From NCBI GenBank assembly GCA_016712145.1, contig JADJRO010000001.1, forward strand, positions 2,418,501 to 2,482,500: a stretch of DNA of 64,000 nt, given 5' to 3'. The notes under the pieces are model-generated. The model did not search any database, was not told where the DNA came from, and saw only the letters and a program-made list of their open reading frames with translations. Origin of the DNA: Saprospiraceae bacterium. GTDB lineage: Bacteria > Bacteroidota > Bacteroidia > Chitinophagales > Saprospiraceae. This document shows, piece by piece, positions 53,305-61,510 of this stretch; the first letter of the stretch is position 1; every line of letters starts with the position of its first letter. The position numbers were made by a program, and so were the translations under genes.

Positions 53305-56259
53305 TTATTCACCAATAGAATCGCAATGGTATAATCGGCGTGGTCTCGAACTGAAATTCTCGGCTCCTTCACCAGCTGCTTTAGCTTTGATCATCTTTTG
53401 TACGATGCGATTTCGTTCCTTACTAATTTCATCGCGTAAAATTAAATCCTGCTCTTTGTCAAAAAATAAAATGCCATTTACAAATGTCTTTTCGACCGAT
53501 GCTTTAATGGATAATGGATGATCATTCCACAATACCAAATCTGCATCTTTTCCTTTTTTAATACTTCCTACCCGGTCATCAATGTGCAAAAGTTTTGCAG
53601 GATTGAGTGTTACAAATTTTAAAGCTTCCTCTTCAGATACATTTCCATACATCACGGCTTTTGCAGCTTCCTGATTAAGTCTTCTCGCCATCTCGGCATC
53701 ATCGGAATTAAAAGCTGTTACAACGCCCTGGTCATGCAACAAGGCTCCATTATAAGGTATGGCTTCATATACTTCGTATTTATAAGCCCACCAATCTGAA
53801 AATCCTGCAGCACCAGCTCCATGTTGTTTGAGTTTATCGGCCACTTTATAACCCTCCAGTATATGTGTAAACGTATTGACCTTAAAATTAAATCGTTCGG
53901 CAACTTTCATCAACATATTGATTTCAGATTGCACATACGAATGACAGGTAATAAATCGCTTTTTATTAATGATCTCCGCAATCGCATCCAGTTCTAGATT
54001 TTGCCGGGTATGTGTAGGATCTGCTTTGCGAAGTGCATCGTATTCTTTAGCCCGCGTAAATGCATCGAGGTAAACTTGTTCGACACCCATCCGCGAATCG
54101 GGATAACGGCCGCCTTGATTTCCACCACTTCGTTTGACATTTTCACCCAATGCAAATTTTATAAATCCATCTGCTTTTTCAAATTTCATTTCTTCAGGAA
54201 GATAGCCCCATCGCAATTTGATAAGCGCGGTTTGTCCACCAATCGGATTGCAGGAACCATGTAATATATGGGCGGTTGTAACGCCGCCGGATAGCTGCCT
54301 GTAAATGTTGATGTCATCGCTATTAATGACATCCCCAATTCGAACTTCTGATGTATTGGATTCCGAACATTCATTAACGCCGCCATTGACTGCAATGTGC
54401 GAATGTTCGTCAATAATTCCTGCCGTCAAATGTTTATGGGTGCCATCAATAACGATGGCTTGCGCAGATTGCAAATTTTTTGCAAAAGCAGTGATTTTAC
54501 CATTTTGAATCAGGACGTCTGTATTTTTTAAGACGCCTTCTTTTTCATTGGTCCAAACAGTTGCATTTTTAATTAAATACGTTTTTGCAAGTGGTTTTGA
54601 TTTCCATCCATAGGCACCTAAAGGATAAAACAGCGCTCCGATGCTGTCTGCTGTTTTAGCTGAAATGCTATCTTTTTTAATGCTTGAAGTGGACGGCTTC
54701 ATTCTCAAAATACTCATGGATTGCCAGGATCCATTTTCTAATTGTGCATTTCCTTTCCATCCTGTTTCTGTTTTGTAACAAGAAAAAAGTACATCCCCAC
54801 TTGGGTTGCCCCGATTTAGTTTACCAGTAATGTACCCTTCTTGAATTTTTGCATTCAGACTCAATTTCAATGAATCTTTAGATTTAAGTTTAAAATCCAT
54901 TTTCTCTCCGTCTGTTTCTATAATAAGCGTAAACAAACTAGGCTCTAATTGAAGTTCATACGTTCCTGAAATACTGTCTATTTTTGTTTTTGAAAAATGG
55001 TAGCGCGAACCTTGGATCCAATTTTCTTTGATACTTGATTTTTCCTGAAAGATTGGAAGATCGCTAACAATAAAATTAGCCAATTTATTGCTAGCAAGAC
55101 TTCCTGCTTTAGATTGTATGTTTAGATATTCGGCGGGCCCCTGGGTCAAAGCGTACAAAGCCTGCCCTTCAGATAAACCCCGTTGGATAGCCTTACGTAC
55201 GTTAGTTAGTATGTCTTTGCGATCTTTTAAATCCTGTCCTGTAAAGACAAATGAGATGCCCGCTTTAGCCAATATGGCTGGATTAGAAGCTGCCAATTCC
55301 CAATGTTTGAGATCTGATAAATCAATGCGCAATAAATCGTAGGGATCATCGACATTATACACCGGAGGAAAATTGACAGGGACGATGATGCGAAAGGAAT
55401 CCTTTTTTAGTGCTTCCAAAATTTGATATTCTTTGCCACTTCCAAGAATTTGATAGCTTTTATGAAATTCTTTTGCAATTTTTTGTGCTCGTAACATATC
55501 CAGTGGATTACTACAAATAAACAACTGGTTTAGTGGCTGTATTTGGTTCCAGGCTTCGATACTCAAATTCGTTTCTTTGGGCTTGATGGCAAGTTCATAA
55601 TTTAATCCATCTAAATAGGCTTGACGCATTAAAGCGATCGAACCCATGAGTGAATTTGGATACTCTTGCGTCGAACTCCCTTTATTAAAACTCAAACAAT
55701 GCGCTGATTCCGGGACTAGCATTACTTCGTGTTCGTTGGCTTGTTTTAAACTTACTATACAAGCGCTGCCTCTTGAAATACCATCTGGAATATGCGTTTG
55801 AACAATCCCATAGCCCGCTTCGCGTAATTTAACAGCCTGTTCGTCTTTATAAACAAAGAATTGCGCGGATTTGATTTCTGAACGCAAGGCTTCATTCCAG
55901 GAGAAAGCACCCTCCTTTGAACTCAGCATATTGTTTCTGGACGAACTGCGTTTGACTTCGGCCATACCATAATCGCTGATCGGATCGATAAAGGAAGGAT
56001 AGACATGTTTGCCCTGAAAATCAAAGCGAACAGCATCTTCTGGATGGCTGACGGTAGCTCCAATTTCTAAGATCCATTCATTTTTAATCAGAATCTCACC
56101 CAAATAGGCCTTAGTTGAAGTGTCGGGATGCAACATTGCATTTTGAATTAATACAATTCGATTTTCCGGAAGTCTCACTCCATTAACCGGAAAACTAATT
56201 TGAGCCTGGATTTGAAAAACCAGCAGTCCAAACAGGACCATGCAACTTAATTTAAACAT
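53305..56259 (-). CDS. Large two-part amidohydrolase
   Basis: A 984-residue protein from ATG 56259 (signal peptide MFKLSCMVLFGLLVFQIQA; seven more codons are open upstream from a TTG). The first half is an amidohydrolase-like domain that has lost the metal pair (HVYPSFIDPISDYG). The second half keeps it: HLTAGIIDEHSHIAVNGG near residue 630, SGGVTTAHILHGSCNPIGG, FITCHSYVQSE, TFTHILEGYKV and FNSDDAEMARR. These are metal-dependent hydrolases on C-N bonds, often dipeptidase- or imidazolonase-like; substrate unknown. It stands 15 bases upstream of the broken smaller paralogue. Confidence 0.85.
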   Translation of the reverse strand: MFKLSCMVLFGLLVFQIQAQISFPVNGVRLPENRIVLIQNAMLHPDTSTKAYLGEILIKNEWILEIGATVSHPEDAVRFDFQGKHVYPSFIDPISDYGMAEVKRSSSRNNMLSSKEGAFSWNEALRSEIKSAQFFVYKDEQAVKLREAGYGIVQTHIPDGISRGSACIVSLKQANEHEVMLVPESAHCLSFNKGSSTQEYPNSLMGSIALMRQAYLDGLNYELAIKPKETNLSIEAWNQIQPLNQLFICSNPLDMLRAQKIAKEFHKSYQILGSGKEYQILEALKKDSFRIIVPVNFPPVYNVDDPYDLLRIDLSDLKHWELAASNPAILAKAGISFVFTGQDLKDRKDILTNVRKAIQRGLSEGQALYALTQGPAEYLNIQSKAGSLASNKLANFIVSDLPIFQEKSSIKENWIQGSRYHFSKTKIDSISGTYELQLEPSLFTLIIETDGEKMDFKLKSKDSLKLSLNAKIQEGYITGKLNRGNPSGDVLFSCYKTETGWKGNAQLENGSWQSMSILRMKPSTSSIKKDSISAKTADSIGALFYPLGAYGWKSKPLAKTYLIKNATVWTNEKEGVLKNTDVLIQNGKITAFAKNLQSAQAIVIDGTHKHLTAGIIDEHSHIAVNGGVNECSESNTSEVRIGDVINSDDINIYRQLSGGVTTAHILHGSCNPIGGQTALIKLRWGYLPEEMKFEKADGFIKFALGENVKRSGGNQGGRYPDSRMGVEQVYLDAFTRAKEYDALRKADPTHTRQNLELDAIAEIINKKRFITCHSYVQSEINMLMKVAERFNFKVNTFTHILEGYKVADKLKQHGAGAAGFSDWWAYKYEVYEAIPYNGALLHDQGVVTAFNSDDAEMARRLNQEAAKAVMYGNVSEEEALKFVTLNPAKLLHIDDRVGSIKKGKDADLVLWNDHPLSIKASVEKTFVNGILFFDKEQDLILRDEISKERNRIVQKMIKAKAAGEGAENFSSRPRRLYHCDSIGE

Positions 56260-56361
56260 GCTTTGAATTAAAGAATGCAAAAGTCGTTAGAAAAAGGGGA
56301 ATGGAGAAATAAATGATGAATTAGATATACCATGTAAATTTATACGTTAAATTATAAAAAG

Positions 56362-56676
56362 ATGGATCGTAATTTAACATTAAGACTGGATGAAAAAGTC
56401 ATTGAGAAAGCTAAATCCTATGCTAGAAAAAGAAATACCAGCCTTTCTAAATTAATTGAATCGTATTTGGAACACATTACAAATAATAATAGAACACAAC
56501 AGGTGGAAATTGCTCCTAAAGTTAAAAGCCTTTCTGGAATACTAATAAAAAACAAATCCTCAGACTATAGGAACCGTTTGTATATATCTTTCCGATGGGC
56601 TATAATGATTAATCTTATTCAATCTTCTTTAATCATCTCAAATCCTAGTCTGTACTCATTAATTTTAATTCTGTAA
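56362..56676 (+). CDS. DUF6364-type antitoxin-like protein with abnormal tail
   Basis: The first 75 residues are those of a DUF6364 antitoxin: NLTLRLDEKVIEKAKSYARK, a ribbon-helix-helix-like start, then SLSKLIESYLEHI and APKVKSLSGILIKNKSSDYR. In relatives the protein ends soon after and a PIN toxin follows. Here the frame instead runs on as hydrophobic sequence read antisense to the RelE/ParE gene, and no PIN gene is present. It appears to be an orphan antitoxin whose 3' end was replaced. DNA binding of the front part may remain. Confidence 0.6.
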   Translation: MDRNLTLRLDEKVIEKAKSYARKRNTSLSKLIESYLEHITNNNRTQQVEIAPKVKSLSGILIKNKSSDYRNRLYISFRWAIMINLIQSSLIISNPSLYSLILIL

Positions 56677-56834
56677 TATACTTTATATCCAGTTAGTTTT
56701 GTAATATTTTTTAATTGCCTCAGAGAATCAGTACTTTCAAGAGAAAGGATTATTCTCTCTACTTTTGAAAGCAAGGATAGGTCCTTTAGTTTTTCAAGTG
56801 ATTTTTCAAATGATTTGTCGAATTCAACAATCAT
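56619..56834 (-). CDS. RelE/ParE-family toxin cut by an in-frame TGA
   Basis: A 71-residue product of a RelE/ParE-type toxin gene (MIVEFDKSFEKSLEKLKDLS, LKNITKLTGYKVYYRIKINE, YRLGFEMIKED), then TGA at 56619-56621. The same frame continues as IRLIIIAHRKDIYKRFL to a stop at 56565, the conserved C-terminus of the family (usually HRKDIYxxFP). The full-length 89 residues is the normal size. The lost tail holds catalytic residues in relatives, so the toxin is probably dead. It overlaps the antitoxin by four bases. Confidence 0.8.
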   Translation of the reverse strand: MIVEFDKSFEKSLEKLKDLSLLSKVERIILSLESTDSLRQLKNITKLTGYKVYYRIKINEYRLGFEMIKED

Positions 56835-57028
56835 TTACTTTTTAATGTTTTAAAAATTACATTTCTATAAACGTTTTTACCAGTCTTGACGGAGTCCATT
56901 AAATTACCTAACATAAAATCTTCAAATTGCGCATCTTTAATATCAATCACATTTGCGCCAAGTTTCTTAGCAAGTTCAGAAAGAATTTTACTGCTTTGCT
57001 TGTCGGTTTTTATCATTATTGTACTCAT
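56831..57028 (-). CDS. Antitoxin of the RelE/ParE-like pair
   Basis: A 65-residue protein (MSTIMIKTDKQSSKILSELA, KKLGANVIDIKDAQFEDFML) with the short N-terminal strand and helix of small antitoxins, and a basic C-terminal tail (NVIFKTLKSK) suited to bind the toxin. It starts at ATG 57028 and ends inside the toxin start, with a four-base overlap. It probably represses its own promoter with the toxin. The family is inferred from size and coupling. Confidence 0.75.
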   Translation of the reverse strand: MSTIMIKTDKQSSKILSELAKKLGANVIDIKDAQFEDFMLGNLMDSVKTGKNVYRNVIFKTLKSK

Positions 57029-57132
57029 GCTTTAAATTTAAACAAAGATACAAAAATTTGCAAATACTCAAATAATTAAAAATCTATAGTTGGTGGACTA
57101 TTTGTTTATTTATTGAATTTCTCAAACCCCAA

Positions 57133-58116
57133 CTACTTACCCAATTTTTCATAAATGTTATTGTAAAATTCTATATCGTATTTAAGTGGTAACAAGTTGT
57201 ATTCAGCTCTCCATCTGTCAACATTAATAGGATCTTTTATCGGATACAAGCTCACTTTTCTAAGTTTCTCATCATAACGAAATTGGGTTCCAAACTCTTG
57301 CTTTTGTCCTTTACTCATTAAAATCCTGTCTACCAAATAAGGATAATTCTCTTTATCCAACTCTTTCAATTCAATAAACTTTTTTACAAAATCTAAATAC
57401 TTTTCCTGAAATTCAATATTTCCATGCAAAATTATTGAAATCGCTACTTTACTTAGTTTGCTTCCTACTAAACTCTTGCCAGGAAATCCAAAATTACTTA
57501 CAATACGATCCAGTTTCTTTTGATTCAAGGAATCCTTTTTCTCCTGTATATCCCATAAATTCATTGCAGAATGATTCGAACGATCAAATTGTCTGGAACC
57601 ATACAATTCATCAAGCCGATCTCGTATTTTTTGATCATCATCTTCCATTGCAAGTAACAGTTCTTGAACTTCTCGATTATAACTTGAAAGTATGCTATCA
57701 CAAAATAGCTTTACTTGTTTCCAATTTGAAGAACTACTTGTTGAATACGTTCTTTCAACTGATTTAACAAAAGAATTATGCTCAATACTATCAAACAAAG
57801 TCAAACATTCATCATGTGGGAAGTGTACCAATCCTAGATTTAAATATTTAAACACGGTATCACTGGGACTGCTTAACTTAGCATAACTAGCGGCAATATT
57901 ATTTAAAGTATATCTTTTTTCATTGAGTTCAAGCTCATTAAGCCCTGCTTTAATTAAAATACAATGCATGTTGTACTCTTCTTCTGAGACATTTGGTGCC
58001 TTAGCTGGCAACCATATTGACTGAGAAACAATTTGTCCGAGAAAACAGCAAGAAACAAGCGCTATTCGAAGAATAAGTAAGAATACTATTTTCAATTTTA
58101 AAATACACATGTTCAA
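57133..58116 (-). CDS. DUF6624-like secreted protein
   Basis: A 327-residue protein with a hydrophobic leader (LKIVFLLILRIALVSCCFLG); the Cys pair in the leader may be a lipobox. The C-terminal part has the DUF6624 pattern: YLVDRILMSKGQKQEFGTQF, then YPIKDPINVDRWRAEYNLLPL. The first 200 residues are helical. Function of DUF6624 is unknown. It stands alone between the toxin-antitoxin remnants and the beta-helix gene. Confidence 0.72.
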   Translation of the reverse strand: MNMCILKLKIVFLLILRIALVSCCFLGQIVSQSIWLPAKAPNVSEEEYNMHCILIKAGLNELELNEKRYTLNNIAASYAKLSSPSDTVFKYLNLGLVHFPHDECLTLFDSIEHNSFVKSVERTYSTSSSSNWKQVKLFCDSILSSYNREVQELLLAMEDDDQKIRDRLDELYGSRQFDRSNHSAMNLWDIQEKKDSLNQKKLDRIVSNFGFPGKSLVGSKLSKVAISIILHGNIEFQEKYLDFVKKFIELKELDKENYPYLVDRILMSKGQKQEFGTQFRYDEKLRKVSLYPIKDPINVDRWRAEYNLLPLKYDIEFYNNIYEKLGK

Positions 58117-58342
58117 AATAAAATGTAAGCGGATAGTTTAAGTACATAATTTAGGCTTGCACATCTAACAAACCACTTATGACAAAAGTAAGTCTGTTTT
58201 CTCAAATTTTAGGCGAATTATCTAGATTTACTTTAGTTAATATTGGTTTGTTCTAATACATTTACTTCAACATACTCCCGCCGGTAAAATCTTGAAAATA
58301 ATTTCACTCTGGGTCCCTATCTTGCAAATCAAATTTCCAACA

Positions 58343-59848
58343 ATGAAATACCTGCTTTACTGCTTGTTTACTACCTGCTTTTTTACTAACCCACTGCTTG
58401 CCATTAACTACCATGTAAAACCCGATGGCAATGATGCCAATTCCGGTTTGAGCTTTGCGCAGGGTTTTAAAACCATCCAGACTGCTACTAATAAAGCAAA
58501 GGCTGGTGACAGTATTTTGGTTTACAATGGTTTTTATAAGGGCTTTGATCATTTTTATAAAGCCAGTGGCAGTCCCGGTAAAGAGATTGTCTATTTTGCT
58601 ATGGGCAATGCCGTTGTGATTAATCAATCCTGCGGCCGGGGTTTTGATGGTTTGAATGTAGAAGGCAGCGATTACATCGAAGTAAATGGTTTTAAAGTAG
58701 CCGCGATTGCCGATGCCAATGGATCCGGGGAAGATGGCATTCGTGCGGTGCTTGCCAACCACATAACGGTTCGAAATTGTATAGTGGATAGCTGTTACCG
58801 TGGCATTTTTACCGGATACACCGATGATTTTCTTGCCGAAAACAATATTTGCAAACGCTCCTATGGCGAACATGGCATTTATGTGTCCAACAACAGCGAC
58901 CGGGTGCTCATTCGATACAACCAATGTTTTAATAATAAAGCAGCCGGCATTCAACTCAATCCGGATCTCAGCAGCGGAGCTCCTGGGATTTCTGTAGACG
59001 TAAAAATTTATAACAATACCTGTTACAACAACCGCATCGGACTCAATTTGCAAGGGATTTATGACAGTGAGGTTTACAACAATCTGCTCTATAATAATGG
59101 ATCCGGAAATGGGGGCAATGGCATCACTTTGTTTCATGGAGATGCTGCCACAGGTTGCAACAACGTAAAAGTATTTAACAATACGGTCCTGGTTCCTGCT
59201 GGTTCCCAGTGGGCCATTCTCGCCATTGAAAGTGACAGTTTGTTTGTTATGAATAATATTTTATTAAGCGCCTCTCCTAAAGGCAGCCTGGATATTGAAA
59301 TTACTTGTACAAATTACTTTGGCGACTACAATTTGCTCAATGATAAAATGACCATCAATCAAGGAAGTTCTTACATAAATTTTGCAAGCTGGCAAGCTTT
59401 GGGCTACGATGCGCATTCCATTTTGATCAGTAATAACAACAGCGTATTTTTAAATGCTGCTGCCAATGACTTTCATTTGGCGAATAACAGTCCGGCATGG
59501 AATGCAGGCAGCAATCTTGTTGCCACACTCGTACAATTTGATCTCGATGGTCGCATGCGTCCGCAAGGGAGCGCATTTGATATCGGTTGCTACGAACAAG
59601 CGGAAGCAACTAAAACCAAGCAGTTTACGAATCAATTAGATTATATTTTTATCGAAACTGAAAATATTCTGCAAATTCAATCAGAAGATGCTGATTTAAC
59701 AGCCGATTTGTTTACATTTACAGGCAGATATATTTCGAGTGGTACTGTATTTGAAAAAACGAATCTTCCCACGGGTATATATCTGTTGCGTTTTTACAAT
59801 TCCAAAAGCAAAATCCCATTTGGATTTAAAAAGATTTTGATTAAATAA
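58343..59848 (+). CDS. Right-handed beta-helix T9SS protein
   Basis: 501 residues from the ATG at 58343, which opens the signal peptide (MKYLLYCLFTTCFFTNPLLA); 17 more codons are open upstream. The body shows the start of parallel beta-helix proteins (YHVKPDGNDANSGLSFAQGF) and repeated short coils (VEVNGFKV-like, IRVAL, CYRGIFTGYTDDF, ENNICKRSYGEHGIYVSNNS, IYNNTCYNNRIGLNLQGIYD). These fold into polysaccharide-binding or lyase solenoids; no catalytic pattern is plain. A sorting domain (FTFTGRYISSGTVFEKTNLP) ends it. It is GC-richer than its surroundings. Confidence 0.85.
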   Translation: MKYLLYCLFTTCFFTNPLLAINYHVKPDGNDANSGLSFAQGFKTIQTATNKAKAGDSILVYNGFYKGFDHFYKASGSPGKEIVYFAMGNAVVINQSCGRGFDGLNVEGSDYIEVNGFKVAAIADANGSGEDGIRAVLANHITVRNCIVDSCYRGIFTGYTDDFLAENNICKRSYGEHGIYVSNNSDRVLIRYNQCFNNKAAGIQLNPDLSSGAPGISVDVKIYNNTCYNNRIGLNLQGIYDSEVYNNLLYNNGSGNGGNGITLFHGDAATGCNNVKVFNNTVLVPAGSQWAILAIESDSLFVMNNILLSASPKGSLDIEITCTNYFGDYNLLNDKMTINQGSSYINFASWQALGYDAHSILISNNNSVFLNAAANDFHLANNSPAWNAGSNLVATLVQFDLDGRMRPQGSAFDIGCYEQAEATKTKQFTNQLDYIFIETENILQIQSEDADLTADLFTFTGRYISSGTVFEKTNLPTGIYLLRFYNSKSKIPFGFKKILIK

Positions 59849-59852
59849 AAAT

Positions 59853-60188
59853 ATGATTAGTATTGATGACTTGCGTTCTATTTGTGGTAGTTTAGAAGAT
59901 GTATCCGAACAAGCACATTTTGAAAAAACATCCTTCCGAACCAAGAAACGAATTTTTGCCACTTTTGATGCTAAAACCAATCTGGCCTGTGTTAAATTAG
60001 AAGAAGCAGATCAATACATTTACAATAAATTAAATCCGGATATCTACTGGCCCCTTTCTAACAAATGGGGAAGTCTCGGTTGGACCCAGGTAAAAATAGA
60101 CGCCATAGAAAAAGATGCTTTTTTAGAGATTCTCATGAAAGCCTATTCTTTATCCAGTCCAAAAACCCATCCCCACGAAACTAATTAA
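59853..60188 (+). CDS. MmcQ/YjbR-family protein
   Basis: A 111-residue protein with the YjbR/CyaY-like fold: LRSICGSLEDVSEQAHFEKTSFRTKKRIFATFD and SNKWGSLGWTQVKID. MmcQ/YjbR proteins are small, probably DNA- or nucleotide-associated, with no proven enzymatic activity. It begins 5 bases after the beta-helix gene stop and may share its transcript. Confidence 0.88.
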   Translation: MISIDDLRSICGSLEDVSEQAHFEKTSFRTKKRIFATFDAKTNLACVKLEEADQYIYNKLNPDIYWPLSNKWGSLGWTQVKIDAIEKDAFLEILMKAYSLSSPKTHPHETN

Positions 60189-60302
60189 TTACGAATATTC
60201 AATTACGAATTACGAAATGAATTCGCAATTAACTCTTATTTTTGTTTATCAAAATCAATTTTGCGAGAGATAACTTCCGTAAAACATTGAATAAGCACAA
60301 CC

Positions 60303-60414
60303 AACAACTATCAACCAACAACTATCATCTAACAACTATCATCTAACAACTATCAACCAACAACTATCATCTAACAACTATCAACCAACAACTATCATCT
60401 AACAACTATCATCT
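60303..60414. repeat. 14-bp tandem array (8 copies) abutting a start codon
   Basis: Eight exact 14-base units of two types, A (AACAACTATCAACC) and B (AACAACTATCATCT), in the order A B B A B A B B. The array ends 6 bases before the ATG at 60421 and so occupies the usual place of the leader and promoter of the VOC gene. Confidence 0.9.
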
Positions 60415-60420
60415 ATCTCC

Positions 60421-60786
60421 ATGAATCGCATCGTCCACTTCGAAATTCCTTGTGACAATCCTCAAAAACAGATGGATTTTTTTAAAGAAGCTTTTAATTG
60501 GAAATTTGAATCTTTTTTATCAGATGAATACTGGACTTGCAGCTCAGGTGATGCTACTACACCAGGAATTAATGGTGGTTTTATGAAGAGAAAACAACCG
60601 GGCCAACCCATCGTAAATTCAATTCAGGTTGAAAATTTAGAACAAAGCATTTCTAAAATTGAATCCCTCGGAGGAAAAATTGTTGTTCCAAAAATGCCCA
60701 TTCCCACTGTCGGTTGGCTTGCCTATTTTACAGATCCTGAAGGAAATATTCATGGATTGTATCAGGAAGATGGAAACGCAAATTAA
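60421..60786 (+). CDS. VOC/glyoxalase-family protein
   Basis: A 121-residue protein with two babb-type halves of the vicinal oxygen chelate fold: IVHFEIPCDNPQKQMDFFKEAF and, in the second half, VENLEQSISKIESLGGKIV, WLAYFTDPEGNIHGLYQ. The metal ligands His (near 6) and Glu (near 111) appear present. VOC enzymes include glyoxalases and dioxygenases; the substrate cannot be told. The tandem array directly upstream could influence its expression. Confidence 0.85.
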   Translation: MNRIVHFEIPCDNPQKQMDFFKEAFNWKFESFLSDEYWTCSSGDATTPGINGGFMKRKQPGQPIVNSIQVENLEQSISKIESLGGKIVVPKMPIPTVGWLAYFTDPEGNIHGLYQEDGNAN

Positions 60787-60891
60787 TTACGAATTATTGA
60801 AGCGTAGCGTAAATCCCGCGTAATGGCGGGACGAATTTTCAATTACGAATTGAATGCGTAATTCGTAATTGAAAATCGTAATTGATTCCTA
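60787..60891. repeat. CGTAATT-type repeat gap with GC hairpin
   Basis: Dispersed AATTACGAATT and CGTAATTCG words surround a GC-rich hairpin, CCCGCGTAATGGCGGG, at 60815-60830. The same kinds of element occur near 18977 and 19055. No gene. Confidence 0.6.
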
Positions 60892-61464
60892 ATGCTTGGT
60901 TTACCTGATTTTCCCTTAATTTTAAATGGCATTTGCTCAAATGCTTTTAAAAAATTACAGATTTTTCAATTTAAGGATGCTTGTAAGTTTGTAAGTTTAT
61001 TACCATACCGGCGTAATGTAGATAAAACAGATCCGCTGGCTGTGCTTGTCGAAGCCCATGGAACTTGCAGTACCAAACATGCCCTGTTAAAACGACTTGC
61101 AGATGAACAGAATCAAACGAAAATTACGCTGCAACTCGGAATTTTTGAAATGAATGAAAACAATACACCCGTATTAAGCCCGCTACTCAAAGAAAAACAA
61201 CTACAAGCAATTCCTGAAGCACATTGTTACTTAAAATATGATAAGCGTCGATTTGATTTTACAGGTAACGATAAAATAAAATTAGATATTGAAAAAGAAA
61301 TTATTGCAGAATATGAAATTAATCCAAGTGATATTTTCACCCGCAAACAGGAAATACATAAAAATTTTCTTATTCAATGGCTTTTGGTAAATAAAATAAG
61401 TCATTTAAACCAGCAGCAAGTTTGGGAGCTTCGAGAAGCGTGTATCAATATAATATCAAACTAG
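60892..61464 (+). CDS. Transglutaminase-like cysteine protein, uncharacterised
   Basis: A 190-residue protein of no family I can name. It contains EAHGTCSTKHALLKRLADE near residues 60-78, where a Cys at a helix start follows a strand, EAHCYLKYD near 109 and RRFDFTG near 120: a Cys-His-Asp order like that of transglutaminase-fold proteins. There is no signal peptide, so it acts in the cytoplasm. The substrate is unknown; the assignment rests on triad order only. It follows the VOC gene after a repeat gap. Confidence 0.6.
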   Translation: MLGLPDFPLILNGICSNAFKKLQIFQFKDACKFVSLLPYRRNVDKTDPLAVLVEAHGTCSTKHALLKRLADEQNQTKITLQLGIFEMNENNTPVLSPLLKEKQLQAIPEAHCYLKYDKRRFDFTGNDKIKLDIEKEIIAEYEINPSDIFTRKQEIHKNFLIQWLLVNKISHLNQQQVWELREACINIISN

Positions 61465-61510
61465 CGTTCTTAAATATTTTATAGGTTTAGACTCAATTTC
61501 GGAAACAAAA

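Noticed and set aside
52003..56834. TGA reassigned as a sense codon
   Set aside because: TGA ends secA and several coupled genes at the expected place, so the two in-frame TGA codons are local events.
58304..59137. A 277-codon open frame antisense to the beta-helix gene
   Set aside because: The plus-strand gene has a signal peptide, solenoid repeats and a sorting domain; the antisense frame has low-complexity Ile/Val-rich sequence and follows from the repeat codon use.
60303..60414. CRISPR array
   Set aside because: Units are 14 bases with no unique spacers and no cas genes; it is a plain tandem repeat.
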